A model generated the notes under the pieces. That model searched no databases and was not told the origin of the DNA. It worked only from the letters and a program-made list of their open reading frames with translations. A DNA stretch of 64,000 bases from Galeopsis tetrahit (Eukaryota; Streptophyta; Magnoliopsida; Lamiales; Lamiaceae), in NCBI GenBank assembly GCA_963675135.1, contig CAVLYN010000138.1, forward strand, positions 1-64,000. Reading direction: 5' to 3'. The stretch's first letter is position 1. Every line of letters starts with the position of its first letter. Shown in pieces: positions 19,344 through 30,876 of the stretch. The position numbers were made by a program, and so were the translations under genes.

Positions 19344-21207
19344 ATGCTGAGAAGAAGCGCTCAATTTTTGCATCATTCCAAGCTTCAAACATTCGTAACA
19401 AACAGGCAATTGGGAACCCAGCAGCTAATAAAACCTCTTTCATTTCCTCCCGGTTCCTATAATTCAAACGCTCACTTAATTCATGCATTGCAAGAAATGT
19501 CCGTACATGGTCTTGACATGAAATTCAAAGACTATGATGCTCTGTTAAACGAATGCATAAATCGCAAGTATTTGATTGGAGGCCAGAGGGTGCAAGCCCA
19601 CATGATTAAGACTCATTATCTTCCTCCTCTGTATCTCAGGACGAGACTAATTGTGTTTTATTTGAAGTGTGAGGCTTTGAATGATGCAAGAAAGGTGTTT
19701 GATGAAATGCCTGTAAGGAGTGTAGTGTCATGGACGGCCATGATTTCTGGATATTCCAAAAGTGGCTTTTACTCTCAAGCTCTCACTCTCTTTGTTCAGA
19801 TGCTAAGATCAGGTATTCTCTTGGAAACATGTCCTAAAACACGTTATCACCTGACACTCTTGTCTGAAAGTTACTTCCTTGGATTTTCCAAATTCTAGCC
19901 TCAATCACATAGTTTTATTTACTTCTACTTACCATACAGTAAATAATTGCACTTCACGTTCTAGGCCAGACGATCTTTTGTAGTTTTGTGGTAATTTTCT
20001 TATTTGTAGATGCAATGTTACATGTCTGCTTTGTTTCAAGAGCTTGTATTTTCTGCGCCTGCTTTAGTAACATGTAACGGTTACAGGTACTGATGCGAAC
20101 GAGTTCACTTTTGCTACGGTACTTAACTCTTGTACGCGTGCTTCTGTTTTTGAATATGGAAGGCAAATTCATGCACTTGTAGCTAAGAGTCCATTTGAAT
20201 TCCACGTATACGTTGGTAGTTCGCTTCTTGACCTGTATGCCAAAGCTGGAAAAATCCATGAAGCACGAATCATATTTGATGGTTTGCCAGAGAGAGATGT
20301 TGTTTCTTGCGCTGCTATTATTTCAGGCTATGCTCAGTTGGGACTTGATAAACAGGCACTTGATTTGTTCTGTATGTTGCGGAGAGAAGGAATGGCCTCA
20401 AACTACGTTACTTATGCCAGTATTTTAACCGCACTATCTGGGCTAGCTGCGTTTGAATACGGAAAACAAGTACATGGTCATGTTCTTAGATCTGAATATT
20501 CTTTAAACACGGTTCTTGAAAATTCTTTGATTGATATGTACTCAAAATGTGGAAACCTCACTTATGCTAGGAGGATCTTTGATAAGATACCTGAAAGAAG
20601 TGTCGTCTCTTGGAATGCAATGTTGGGAGGGTACTGTAAACATGGAATTGGAGAAGCCATGGTTGAACTATACAATAGGATGACGGAAGAAAATAAAATC
20701 AAACCTGATGGCACAACTTTTTTAATTGTATTATCCGGGTGCAGTCATGGAGGACTGGGAGACGTGGGCCTCAAAATTTTCGTTGAGATGGCTGTGAAAT
20801 ATGGGCTTGATCTAGGTATAGAGCACTATGGCTGTGTGGTTGACTTACTTGGGCGTGCTGGTCAGTTACAGAGGGCATTGCAGTTCATAAAAGAGATGCC
20901 TTTGGAACCAAATGCTGCTATCTGGAGCTCACTTTTAGGTGCTTGTAGGGCCCACCGCAACGTTGACATTGGGAAAATTGCTGGAGATGAGCTTCTCAAA
21001 ATGGAGCCTGAGAATGCAGGGAATTACGTCATTCTTTGTAATTTATACGCATCTGATGGACGGTGGGATGAAGTTAGGAAAACGAGGGCATTGATGACGG
21101 AAAAGGCCGTGCTGAAGGAGCCGGGAAAGAGCTGGATCGAGTTTGATCAAACTGTGGATTGCCAAGGCATTGATGAAGAATCTGCGGATTTGTGTGGATT
21201 GCCATGA
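19344..21207 (+). CDS. PLS-class PPR protein, At3g13770-like, DYW domain lost
   Basis: Coding sequence joins 19344-19812 and 20087-21207 around a 274-bp GT/AG intron with a G|GT codon split; total 529 residues. The N-terminus is Arg/Ser-rich with few acids, consistent with a mitochondrial presequence. P, L and S motifs follow (for example NSLIDMYSKCG, VVSWNAMLGGY, GCSHGGLGDVG), then the E region (ENAGNYVILCNLYAS, KEPGKSWIE). Order and wording match Arabidopsis At3g13770, which ends in a DYW domain. PLS-class PPRs bind organelle RNA and DYW domains deaminate C to U. Here the frame leaves homology after SWIEFDQT and stops 17 residues later, so an editing activity of its own is lost. It may be a pseudogene or a truncated E-type protein needing a partner DYW. 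Confidence 0.8.
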
Positions 21208-21320
21208 GTTTGAAAAGTTTGTATCCCAGGTTTAAGGCAGGTAACTGTTCATTAGAGATAAGAGTAGATTTTAGATGATATTTGTGCAGGTTTTAGGTGC
21301 TTGCAATTATTTTAATCAAA
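21146..21320 (+). pseudogene. Decayed DYW-domain remnant of the PPR gene
   Basis: In a different frame from the upstream ORF, 21179-21230 reads NLRICVDCHEFEKFVSQV and then a stop; NLRxCxDCH is the conserved DYW-domain block. Further codons (about 21260-21315) still resemble the final RDKxRFH and C-x-C...Y segments but with stops. Roughly 70 residues between the E region and NLRICVDCH are deleted. The repeat TGTGGATTGCCA occurs on both sides of the junction area. Confidence 0.75.
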
Positions 21321-21490
21321 ACATACACATTCTTATTCATAAACAAACTACAGAGTAGTCATAATTCATATTCATATGAATTAAGGACTCATTCTCTTAA
21401 CAACCAATGAAAATATTTCACACTAAATAAGAAATTTATTGAATAACAATATGATAAGATAATCTCTAGAAAGACAAAATATAAAAAAGA
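21208..21490. other. Downstream of the PPR gene
   Basis: Contains the rest of the DYW remnant and then AT-rich 3' sequence; convergent with the minus-strand DUF295 gene. Confidence 0.5.
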
Positions 21491-22705
21491 CTAAGATATT
21501 TCAATTTCGGTAGGAGTAAACCAGAAAGGTGCTGGGCAAAGGTGCTTGCTTGTGCTCTCGTAGTCACATGGATAATAACAAGGAGAGATAGTCTTGTTCC
21601 GGTAATTGAAGATTCCGATATCGTGGCCGTTGGAGCGCACGTCGGTGAAGTAAACAGCGTCGGGTTTCAACTCGGGATAGTCAGCGGCACGGAGTGCAAA
21701 TCCATGATTTTTGCCAATGAAGATGGCCATACCATCCAAACTAGCATCCATGTATTTCCAATCCCTGTCTTCCTTATCATATTTGTAAACATCAAAATCT
21801 GTAGTCTTGTAAGGAAAGTTTTCCTTAACTTTCAGCTCACCAAAGTTCATACGCCTAACATGGGAACCATCAGGAGCCATCCTAGTGACAGTAAATCGTC
21901 GAACTTGATAAAGGTCGTCGGAGGCCTCCGCGATGGCGAGAAATGTCGATGAACTGAAGCAACATTGAGCCTCTCTCTGCTGCTTAGATGAGCAGGCCAC
22001 AGGCCAGCCATACACATCATTCACATCGTTCATAGGAATCATCCACGGAGAGTTGGGATTTTTTAAATCCCAACTCTCAGTGGATCCATAGTGTTCGTTG
22101 AAGCAGAAGAATCACTTTTGAAAAGTGGAATACACAACAGAGGAGTATCCAAATCCAAACTTGGTTTCAATTGTAGTCCAATCGGAGCTCTCTCGAGTGG
22201 GACAGCAGAAGGCCAGTCCGCCCGAGTGTATCATTACAGCACGGCAATCTTCATCCCAGCGGGGATCGGGAGACGAGAGGACCACATTTTCTACATACGA
22301 GTCCGTCGAAGGGAGCTCTTTGTGATCGTCGAGGAGGGGATTAAAGAGAAACATTTTTTCATTATATACATTGTAAGAAACAATCCAGCCGTGTGAGGAT
22401 CCCAGAAGCTTAGCATACTCGTTCGGCCCATCCTCGTCGTGGTAAGAGAGGACTTCGTTGTCGGCCAAGCTGTACAAGTCATAAACGATTTCCGTGCCGT
22501 CTAAAGAGGGCGGTAGCATCAGCCAAGGTGAAGAAACTTTTGGTTTTGCCTCATCATCAGAATTACAATGAGTAATCAATGAACAAAATCCAACTTTTCG
22601 AGTCGTCGGAAAATGAGCTGAAAAGGATCCGGTGGTTGACGATCGACCGGGGCCCCCACTCCAAGAAATGAATTGTGGGCGTGGGAGGAGATTAACCAAG
22701 GCCAT
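21491..22705 (-). pseudogene. DUF295 gene with one internal stop
   Basis: A single frame runs from the ATG at 22705 (MALVNLLPRP...) to the stop at 21491, interrupted only by TGA at 22112-22114 after STFQK. The N-terminus is Ser/Arg-rich and acid-poor, as in organelle-targeted DUF295 proteins. WLMLPP opens the conserved part, GSSHGW and LAFCCP follow, and the DUF295 C-terminal block (MAIFIGKNHGFAL, YPELKPDAVYFTD, PFWFTP) lies after the stop. Length without the stop would be about 404 residues. The closest relatives here are the genes at 23021 and 53860. DUF295 function is poorly known. A sequencing error or polymorphic stop is possible. An upstream in-frame ATG at 22756 exists but is less likely. 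Confidence 0.75.
22048..22078. repeat. 14-bp inverted repeat with 3-nt loop inside the DUF295 gene
   Basis: GAGAGTTGGGATTT (22048-22061) and AAATCCCAACTCTC (22065-22078) are exact complements around TTT. It lies in frame about 35 bases downstream of the internal stop (minus strand). Confidence 0.9.
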
Positions 22706-23020
22706 ACCAGAGTAGTACTTAATTTTTGATAGATAGATAGACAGACTCTTATACATGGTTATAACTAATTAAGATTAATTAAAAACAAAGTGCTAGGTAT
22801 ACGAAAGACCCGGTCTATAATCTTGAATTTTTTTTTTTATCTTTTTTGAAGGCATAATCTTGAAAATATTTAGATATAACAATCTCCCTCTAAATAGTGT
22901 AATAGACTCGGTCCTTATTTAACTCGAACTTATCTATAATAGAATTGAATTAAACATTCAAAATTTTCTATATGTATATTTATTTATTCATATGAACTAT
23001 GAAGTAACCCGCGAGCTATC
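22706..23020. promoter_or_regulatory. Shared intergenic region of the divergent DUF295 pair
   Basis: Only 315 bases separate the two divergent start codons, so both promoters must lie here or overlap the genes. The region is AT-rich. The paralogous region at 53197-53859 is about twice as long because of a Tourist MITE. Confidence 0.5.
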
Positions 23021-24199
23021 ATGGCTTCCTCTTCCTTATTTCCGCCGTCAATAACATCACCAATGTCTTCATCTTTAGTGTGTATTTCTCCACAACTATC
23101 TTCTTCTTCAATTATGTTCCGATTTTCCATTCGGAAGCCAATCATGGCCATGGCTTCCAATAAACGATCTGAACCTTGGTTAATGCTGCCACCAACCTTT
23201 GAAGGGGAAGATACGGTGCACAACTTCTACAACCTTGCAAAGAAGAAAGTTGTCGAGTTCGTCAGACCCAAAGCAGAGGAGTTGGGTGAAACAGAGGTTG
23301 TGGGATCGTCATATGGATATCTTGCTTTGTTTAATAAGCGTACTCACCGCCTGTTTCTGTATAATCCTATCTCTCGTCGCCGCATTGGCCTCCCCTCTGT
23401 CCACACTCTGTCGAACGACATGCGTGTAACCAAGGTCGTCGTCTCGGACGACCAACGCCGCGCCATGATGATATTTGGCCCAGCAGACCGACTCGCCTTC
23501 TGCTGCCCCAGGCTCAGCAGTACCAAGTGGACTCCACTCGGCGACCTTTTCTACAAAGCATACGACTCGAGCTCGAGCTGCAATGAGTATATCCGGGCCT
23601 ACCGCGATATCGTGTATTCCAAAAGAAACAAAGTGTTCAACTGTTACACAGATTATTCCATGGAAGAGTGGGACCTTAGTCTCTCTTGGCTCGGGAAGCA
23701 ATTTAACTTTCCCTACAAGTTATGTTTCAAATCACAACCCTCTTGGTTTCACGATATCCCGAATTCGAAGAAAGTGTGTTATGTTGTATCCGCGGAGGGA
23801 AAGCATTCCCATCAACTTTATATCGTGAATCGCTTCATAAAGGATAGGCACCCTCAGACTATTGGCTTCTCTGTTTATAAACTTACTCGAGTGGGGCGCA
23901 AAACGCTCCAAGTCGACTACATGGATGGGTCCGTCGATAATTTGGTCATGTTTCTCGGGAGGAACCACTCATTCGCACTACCGGCCCAAGACTATCCTAA
24001 ATTGAAACCCGATTCCATTTATTTTACGGACAGCCCTCGTCACACTCCACTCGATTGGCAAACCTATGGCGCCCATGACACTGGCATTTACTGTTATAGG
24101 GACAAAACATTCTTGCCTCTTGGATATCCTAATGATAGTGTTTCAAACATAAAAGGAATTGTGACACCACCGATTTGGTTCACTCCTTCCAAACATTAG
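23021..24199 (+). CDS. DUF295 domain protein (392 aa)
   Basis: The ATG at 23021 starts a Ser-rich, acid-poor leader (MASSSLFPPSITSPMSSS) that looks like an organelle transit peptide, up to about residue 45. The mature part begins near WLMLPP (about residue 53), with FYNLAKKK, GSSYGYLAL and LFLYNPISRRR, then VTKVVVSDDQ and DRLAFCCP. The DUF295 block with FLGRNHSFALPAQDYP and LKPDSIYFTD is near residues 310-345, and the protein ends IWFTPSKH. It is intact. It lacks about 25 residues after NRFIKDR that the paralogue at 53860 has. DUF295 proteins are plant-specific, often with F-box or organelle signals; no F-box is seen. Function is unknown. Confidence 0.88.
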   Translation: MASSSLFPPSITSPMSSSLVCISPQLSSSSIMFRFSIRKPIMAMASNKRSEPWLMLPPTFEGEDTVHNFYNLAKKKVVEFVRPKAEELGETEVVGSSYGYLALFNKRTHRLFLYNPISRRRIGLPSVHTLSNDMRVTKVVVSDDQRRAMMIFGPADRLAFCCPRLSSTKWTPLGDLFYKAYDSSSSCNEYIRAYRDIVYSKRNKVFNCYTDYSMEEWDLSLSWLGKQFNFPYKLCFKSQPSWFHDIPNSKKVCYVVSAEGKHSHQLYIVNRFIKDRHPQTIGFSVYKLTRVGRKTLQVDYMDGSVDNLVMFLGRNHSFALPAQDYPKLKPDSIYFTDSPRHTPLDWQTYGAHDTGIYCYRDKTFLPLGYPNDSVSNIKGIVTPPIWFTPSKH

Positions 24200-24494
24200 T
24201 TTAGTTTGATTTAATTTTCTATATTGTGTTTTATGATATGATAGTTGATCACTTTGTCAACCAAGTTATTGAAATATGGACAACTGTTAGTATGCTAGCT
24301 GGTGATAATGTGGTTTGGGGTACTTCTCATATCCTGTCTTCTTAGTATATACTCTAAGTTCAATGTTCTAATGTATAAATTGTTAATTATTGTAGTAAAG
24401 GTTTTTTTAGCTTTATAAGTGATACTTAATGTTTTGAATTTAATATGAAAAATAACAACAGTCTTCGAGAAATGATCCAGTAGGGGGGAGTAGT
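24200..24494. other. 3' flank of DUF295 gene, with a sequence repeated beyond the Gypsy palindrome
   Basis: AATGTATAAATTGTTAATTA at about 24368 recurs at 37207, immediately beyond the right LTR end, followed by a weaker match. The 3' region also matches that of the 53860 gene (GTGGTTTGGGGTACTTCTCA), showing that the duplication included the downstream DNA. Confidence 0.7.
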
Positions 24495-25183
24495 TGATGC
24501 GGACAAAATATGTCGTCCTCGGGGATAACGACACGTGGATATAAGATGAATTAAGTCCGTCTTGTTGGGAGTGATAATTTGGTGAAAGGGCCGGATTAAT
24601 ACACCCCTAGGCCCAAAGAGGGAAGTGAGTACGATTGGGCTTCTGGCCCATATTGTTGGCCCATGCCCTTGGCCCAAGCATATGGAGGTTGAGTATATCC
24701 AGCCCACGAAGGGGACCCAGAAGACCCAGTCTTAATTACCGAAGCCCAAGAGAAGTAGTCAGGATGAATGGAAGAAGTCCACAAGAAGACCGGGTCTTAA
24801 GGGCAGTTGAAATGAGGAAAGGTATATAAGCAGGTTTGTTTCATTTTGGTTGACTACGTTTTTACATTACTAACACACACTTCACACTATCCACGAGAAA
24901 TATATGAGAAACACACTGAAATAGAGAGGACTCCACGATACTTGCGAGAATTTCCTTTGATTGATAAGGAAATTCCTCTTTGATTCTCCTGAGAAAGATT
25001 CTGACTTGAGTGTCGGAGATTCCACGCCGGAATCCCCTCCGGCGTGTTTTTGCAGGTCTCTAAGGAGTTTGAAGGAGGATTATTCGTGGATAAGCTTGTG
25101 TAAAAGTGACGATTCAAGCCCGCAATTCCCATAATCCACACGGGAATATTCGGTATTCTTAGACGTTATTTTTTGACGCAACA
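24495..25183 (+). repeat. 5' LTR of the left Gypsy arm (689 bp)
   Basis: TGATGCGGACAAAATATG to TTTTTTGACGCAACA. Most of it matches the right-arm LTR closely, but the last ~100 bases are clearly more different, so it may be mosaic. It contains GGCCCA-rich repeats near 24620-24700 and an inverted CCGGCGTGGAATC/GATTCCACGCCGG motif near 25010-25050. Confidence 0.8.
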
Positions 25184-25201
25184 ACTGGCGCCGTCTGTGG
25201 G
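25184..25201 (+). other. Primer-binding site of the left Gypsy arm
   Basis: ACTGGCGCCGTCTGTGGG follows the LTR end; TGGCGCCGTCTGTGGG is a common PBS of plant Tat-type Gypsy elements. Confidence 0.75.
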
Positions 25202-25240
25202 AAACTTTTCGAGCTAAGAAATGAGAAAGTTTCATACGAA

Positions 25241-26890
25241 ATGGGTGGAGAACAGGACCTGGTGAAGCAGACTAAGGAAAAGGGAGATATCACTCCCCCT
25301 CCATTCCCTCCGCCTCCTCCGGGTTTTCCCTTAAACAGGAATCTAGGGAAACAACCCTCAACCACTGTACCGGACGATAACCCTCTTGCACCTGAGGGAA
25401 ATACGACGGGTACTTCGGGAGCCTCTGGAAGTGGGATCAATAGGGATACGCCCCCTTCCTACATCCAACCTGAGCTCCTTACTATTTCCCAAGATCAGCT
25501 AAACGCTATGATATCCCAGGCTGTAGAGAAGATAATTGCTTCTCGAGGAGTCCATACCTCTGGCGCTGCTCCGCTAGGGAATGAGAATACGAAACCTAAA
25601 AATCCAGAGCACCTGATCGATTCCTCTCTGGCACCTTCCAGGAATGAGGGAGTCCCTCGAGATCAAGAAGATAAAGTACCCTCTCAAGCTGAGAGGAGTG
25701 TCCCCAACAGGACCCCCAGGAGAAATATGGAGGTAATCCCTGAAAGAACTTTGGACATGGAGATCGGAGAGAGTACGGATGACACTTATCAAGGAGCAGT
25801 CAGCGATCAAATACAAGCCCTTCGAAGGGAGATGAAGGACATGAGGAAACAAATGGTTGACAGTGTAAGTAAATCTCCTTATATTACTTGTTATCAGTTT
25901 ACCTCAAATATCTTGCAAGATGAATTACCCTCTAATTTCAAATCTTTGAACTTTGAATATGATGGTACGGCGGATCCCTACGAACACCTGGTGAGGTTCG
26001 AAAATGCCGCTCTATTGCATCGCTACGAATAAGGTGTCAAATGCAGAGTCTTCTTAACCACTCTATCTAAAGCTACACAACAGTGGTTTACACAATTGAG
26101 ACCTGACACCATTCACTCTTGGTCGAAGTTTAGCAAACTGTTCTTGCATCATTTTGCTAGTGCTAGGAGACAACCGAAAGCTACCCTTACCCTGTTCAAC
26201 ATGAGACAGGGAGATAATGAAAGCCTTCAAGATTTTCTGAAAAGATTCAATCAAGCGGCCCTGGAGGTACCTACTGCCTCTTCTGAAGTTAAGATCAATG
26301 CCCTTACCAACGGGTTGAGGGATGGAGACCTTTTCACCTCCCTGGCCAAGAAACCAGTACATACATTTGATGAACTATTAAGGAGAGCTGAGAAATACCT
26401 CACCCTGGAGGAAGTACGAAAGGCCAAACGCTTTGAAACTAAACCAATGGGAAGGAATGGAGAGCGAATAAAAGAAATCATACCTAGGAGGCCCAGTCCT
26501 AAGAGATACAGAAGCTCAAGGAGCACTTGAAGCGTGAAGGAAGAAGAAGCAACACGATCGGGTCCCAGGGGAAGGTTCGAGAAATATACCTCTCTGAGAA
26601 TAGAGCCAGCAGAAGTCCTAGAGGTAGCAGGGGATCACCCTAATATGAAGTTCCCCTATTCCAGAAACAGAGGTCCTCAAAATCCTAAATCTGATAAGTT
26701 CTGCCGGTTCCACAATGATTACGGCCACAATACAAATCAGTGCTGACACTTGAAGGATGAGATAGAACGAATGATCCAAGAAGGTCATCTTAAAGAATTC
26801 ACATTCAGGGATAGGCAGGGCCCTTGGGGGCAAAAGAGGAAGGACCCGGAAGGAAGACCAGATGAGAACAGGAGAGAGTAGAGGAAGGAT
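25241..26890 (+). pseudogene. Gypsy gag, left arm, with stops
   Basis: The ATG at 25241 opens a 263-codon frame (proline-rich PPPFPPPPPGFPLNRN, then a helical capsid-like part) ended by TAA at 26030. The gag continues in the same or adjoining frames (FNMRQGDNESLQDFLKRF, about 26200), with further stops at about 26528, 26744 and 26880. The Cys/His motif CRFHNDYGHNTNQC is at about 26700-26745. Several stops look like C-to-T or G-to-A changes, as expected of methylated silent elements. Confidence 0.8.
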
Positions 26891-26935
26891 ACAGAAGATC
26901 AACCCCCTCCTCCCCAGAAGAGGGGAACCATCCAC

Positions 26936-28645
26936 ATGATTATGGGAGGCCCCACCGATGGAGATTCCTTCAGACAGAGGAAGCAGAGTGTTAGATCGCT
27001 GAAGATTGAGAGGAATGTGGAGCATCGAGAGATAGGAAAGATGAAAGTGGGCCCTGACATTCACTTTGGACCGGAAGATGCTGGGGAACCCAAGGAAACT
27101 CATAATGACACTCTAGTTATTACCACGGACATCACAGGGTATGACGTGGCGAGAATTTTTGTGGATACAGGAAGCTCCGCGGACATCATGTTCTTGCAGT
27201 GCTTCAAAAAGATGGAGTTGAACATAAAGCTCAGGCCAGTGGAAACTGCTCTTTATGGATTCTCAGGGGGTGCAATCCAACCCCTCGGTTCGGCACTGTT
27301 GCAAGTAGGGCTAGGGACTGCCCCTAACCGACGTGTACAAGTGATATAGTTTTTTATAGTAGATGTCCCATCCTCATATAATGTGGTGATGGGAAGACCA
27401 AACTTGAACATCTTTCAGGTAGTAATTTCCACCTTCCACATGAAGATGAAATTTCCCGCCTCGGGGGGTGTGGGAGAGATATCTGGAGATCAGTATCATG
27501 CAAGGAAGTGCTATGTAGAATCAGTGAAGATAGTAGACAGGGCTATGTTCCGAGGGTTGGAAAGGTTTAAGGGTGATGACCTTGAGTTGAAAAAAAAAAA
27601 GGGTGAAATGGCAGGGGAACAACCCAAAATCAAAGCAGATGAGGAGTTGATGAATATCGAGCTCTACACTGGGAAAGAAGGATTCATAACCAGAATTAGT
27701 ACCCATATTGACCAAGAACTTAAGGAGAGAATGATAGCCACTCTTCGAGAGAATGCGGACATATTTGCTTTCGCCCTAATGGATATAACGGTTATCCCTC
27801 CAGAGATAACAATACATCACCTCAATGTAGACCCCAGGGCGAAACCAGTAAAGCAAAAATTGAGAAACTTTGGTAAGGAAAAGAACCTTATTGTGAAAGA
27901 AGATATTGATAAATTGTTGAGTGCAGGACATGTAAAGAGGGTGCAGTTCCCTGAATGGCTCTCAAACGTAGTACTGGTGTTTAAAGGAGCCGGTAAATGG
28001 AGAATGTATATTGACTTCAGGAATTTGAACAAGGCATGTCCCAAAGAACATTATCCCCTGCCCAGAATCGATTAATTGGTAGATGCGACATTCGGATTCG
28101 AGTTGCTCAGCATGATGGACGCGTATCAGGGATACCATCAAATTCAGTTGAATCCCCCTGATATCTCAAAGGTATGTTTTATTGCAGCATGTGGTACTTT
28201 TGGTTACATACGCATGCCCTTCGGACTAATAAATGCAGGAGCCACCTACCAGAGAATGGTAGACTCAGTATTTCGAGAACAGATTGGCAGGAACATGGAA
28301 ATCTATGTGCATGATATGTTGGCTAAGAGCATTAAGACAGAGGAGCACATCAAAGACCTGAAGGAAATATTCCAGGTAATCGGGGAAAATGACATTAAGT
28401 TGAATCCAGCTAAATGCTCCTTCGGAGTAGGGTTAGGAAAATTCCTAGGATACATGGTGACTCAGAGGGGAATAGAAGTCAACCCTGCAAAGGTGAAGGC
28501 TGTACTCGACATGCAGCCCCCTCGAAACTTGAAAGAGCTACAGACCCTAAATGGCAGAATAACAGCCCTCAGTAGATTCATAGCAAGGTCAGCGGAGAAA
28601 AGTCACCACTTCTTGAGGACATTAAGGAAAGGATCGAAATTTTAA
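26936..28645 (+). pseudogene. Gypsy protease and reverse transcriptase, left arm, broken
   Basis: The protease motif FVDTGSSADIMF is intact near 27155-27190. Stops lie at about 27346, 28073 and 28643. The RT has KWRMYIDFRNLNKACPK (about 27990-28040), the signature of the Tat lineage, and the palm box reads YVHDM at about 28305 where the right arm has YVDDM, so one catalytic Asp is replaced by His. Confidence 0.85.
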
Positions 28646-28690
28646 TGGGATGAACGTTGTGAGAAAGCTTTTGAAGAACTTAAGCTTCAC

Positions 28691-29818
28691 TTGGAACAAC
28701 TCCCGAAACTGTCAAAACCTTCTCAAGGAGATGTCTTATTCCTATATCTTTCAGTAGGGGAGCATTCCTTGAGTACAACCTTGATAAAGGAAGAGGGCTC
28801 CACACAGCAGCCCATATACTATGTGTGTAAGATAATCCAAGGAGCAGATGTCAGATATTCGAAGGTGGAAAAGGCAGCCCTGGCGGTAGTAGTGACGGCT
28901 AGACGATTACACCCTTATTTCTTGTCATATAAAATCATTGTGCAGACTAATTACCCTATGAAACATGTACTAGGAAGAGCAGACTTATCAGGAAGGATGG
29001 TCAAGTGGGCCGTTGAATTACAGGAATATGATGTTGATTATGAACCCCGGAGGGCTATCAAAGCCCAAGCCTTAGCGGATTTTATTCAAGAATCCATTAG
29101 AACGGAGGAGATGGAAGGCTGGAAAGTGTATGTCGATGGTTCCGCATCAGCACTAGGATGTGGGGCAGGGATAATATTGGTTGATCCTGAAGGTCAGGAG
29201 ATACAGGTCGCGGTGAAGTTCCGATTTTCAACCTCTAATAACGGAGCGGAATATGAGACCCTGATTAGAGAGGCTAACATGGCAGCGGAGCTGGGAGCGC
29301 AAAAGATCACCCTATATTCAGATTCGCAACTGGTGGTGCAGCAAGTAATAGGAGAATACCTCGCTAAAGACGAGAAGATGATTGCGTATTTGGAGCAGGT
29401 AAGGAACTTGAGGATCAAGTTTCATGTTTTCGAAGTAATACAGATACCGAGGGAAGAGAACACGAAGGCAGATGGGTTGTCCAAGTTAGCCAGTTCCATT
29501 GAGTTCGAGGGGCAAGGGAAGATAACCCTGTTAGTGGCGGATCGGCTGGCGACTGAAGCCTTAGTGGGGGAGATAACAGAAGGGGACGACTGGAGAAAGG
29601 AGATATGGGAAGAGTTGAACAAGGATCCCGCAGCTCCAGCATCCAGAGAAACCAAGGCTTTGAGGGTGAAGTACTGTATCATTGGGGATCAGTTATACAA
29701 AAGATCCTTTACTCAGCCATACCTGAAATGTCTCTCAAAGCAGGAAGCGGAATTTGTAATCAGGAATATCTATGAAGGTTGTGCAGCTAGTCATGAGGGT
29801 TACAAGACTATTGTGTAG
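28691..29818 (+). pseudogene. Gypsy RNase H and second (archaeal-like) RNase H, left arm
   Basis: A 375-codon open stretch covers the usual RNase H (PIYYVCKIIQGAD, RWAVELQEYDVDYEPR-type text) and then a second domain, YVDGSASALGCGAGIIL ... NNGAEYETLI ... LYSDSQLVVQQV. A second, archaeal-like RNase H is a recognised mark of Tat/Ogre elements. It ends at TAG 29816-29818, where the right arm has a sense codon. Confidence 0.82.
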
Positions 29819-29821
29819 AAG

Positions 29822-30774
29822 GTGTTCAGGGCAGGTTTCTACTGGCCCAGTGTGATAAGAGATGCTCGAGAATTTGTGAGGAAGTGTGAGAGATGTCAGA
29901 AGAACGGACCTTTGATACGCGTACCCGCGGAGGAGATGGGTGCCATGTATTCGCCCGACCCATTTGCAAAATGGGGGATAGATTTAGTAGGGCCATTCCC
30001 CATAGCACCTGGGGGAAGGAAGTTCTTAATTGTGGCGGTGGACTACTTCCGTAAGTGGGTAGAGGCCACACCTTTGGCCAAGATAGAGAAAGACAATGTG
30101 ATTAATTTCCTAGAAAGACACATCTGTTGCAGGTTTGGAGTACCAAGGGTTCTAGTCTCAGATAATGGAACGCAATTCAATGGAGAGAGTGAGAAAGTGG
30201 TGCTGGAGGTGGAACATTTTACAGAGATTCACTTCAGTAGCCCATCCACAAGCTAACGGTCAGGTGGAGGTCACAAATAGGATTATAGTGGACGGTATCC
30301 GAACACGCCTGCAAAAGATAGGAGGAGGATGGGTAAAAGAGCTGGACAATGTCCTCTGGTCTTACAGAACTAGCCCTAAGTCAGCTACGGTGGAGTACCC
30401 CTTCCAATTGGTGTACGGGACAACAACAGTAATACCTCCAGAGGCCCGGTTAGGGTCACATCGAATCACCTATTTTGATAAGAATAGAAATGAAGAGCTA
30501 ATGAGAGAGACCTTGGATCTGGTAGAGGAGGAGAGAGAGATAGCGAAGATGAAAGCGGAGAGATACAAGAGTAGGATCAAGGCAACATACGATCGTAGGG
30601 TAATCCCCAGATCCTTTAGAGTCGGAGACTTAGTCCTCCGGAGAGCGGATGCCTTGAGGAATACGGGAAATATGGAGACCAACTAGGAAGGTCCTTATAA
30701 AGTGGTACAAGTGCTGAAGGGAGGAGCTTATAAACTCCAGGATATGGAGGGAAAGGAGGTGTTGCGCCCATGGA
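29822..30774 (+). pseudogene. Gypsy integrase, left arm, frameshifted and truncated
   Basis: Zinc-finger cysteines (CERCQKNG) and the core (GIDLVGPFP, VAVDYFRKWVEA, VLVSDNGTQF) are visible. A frame change occurs at about 30170-30250 and a stop at about 30684. The end reads GGAYKLQDMEGKEVLRPW and then passes directly into the LTR-derived loop. No chromodomain is present. Confidence 0.8.
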
Positions 30775-30876
30775 TTCGTGGATAAGCTTGCAAGGAAAGT
30801 GACGATCTAATCCCACAACTGTTGTAATCCGCATAGGGAGATTTGGTATCTCTAATCGTTATTTTCTGACACACAT
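30775..30876 (+). repeat. LTR-derived loop at the palindrome centre (102 bp)
   Basis: TTCGTGGATAAGCTTGCAAG to ATTTTCTGAC matches the last ~97 bases of the right-arm LTR in plus orientation, with about three differences, but lacks the terminal GCAACA. It is more similar to the right-arm LTR than to the left-arm LTR. Confidence 0.8.

Noticed and set aside
22091..22396. Plus-strand ORFs over the minus-strand DUF295 gene
   Set aside because: Antisense shadows; only the minus frame shows DUF295 motifs.
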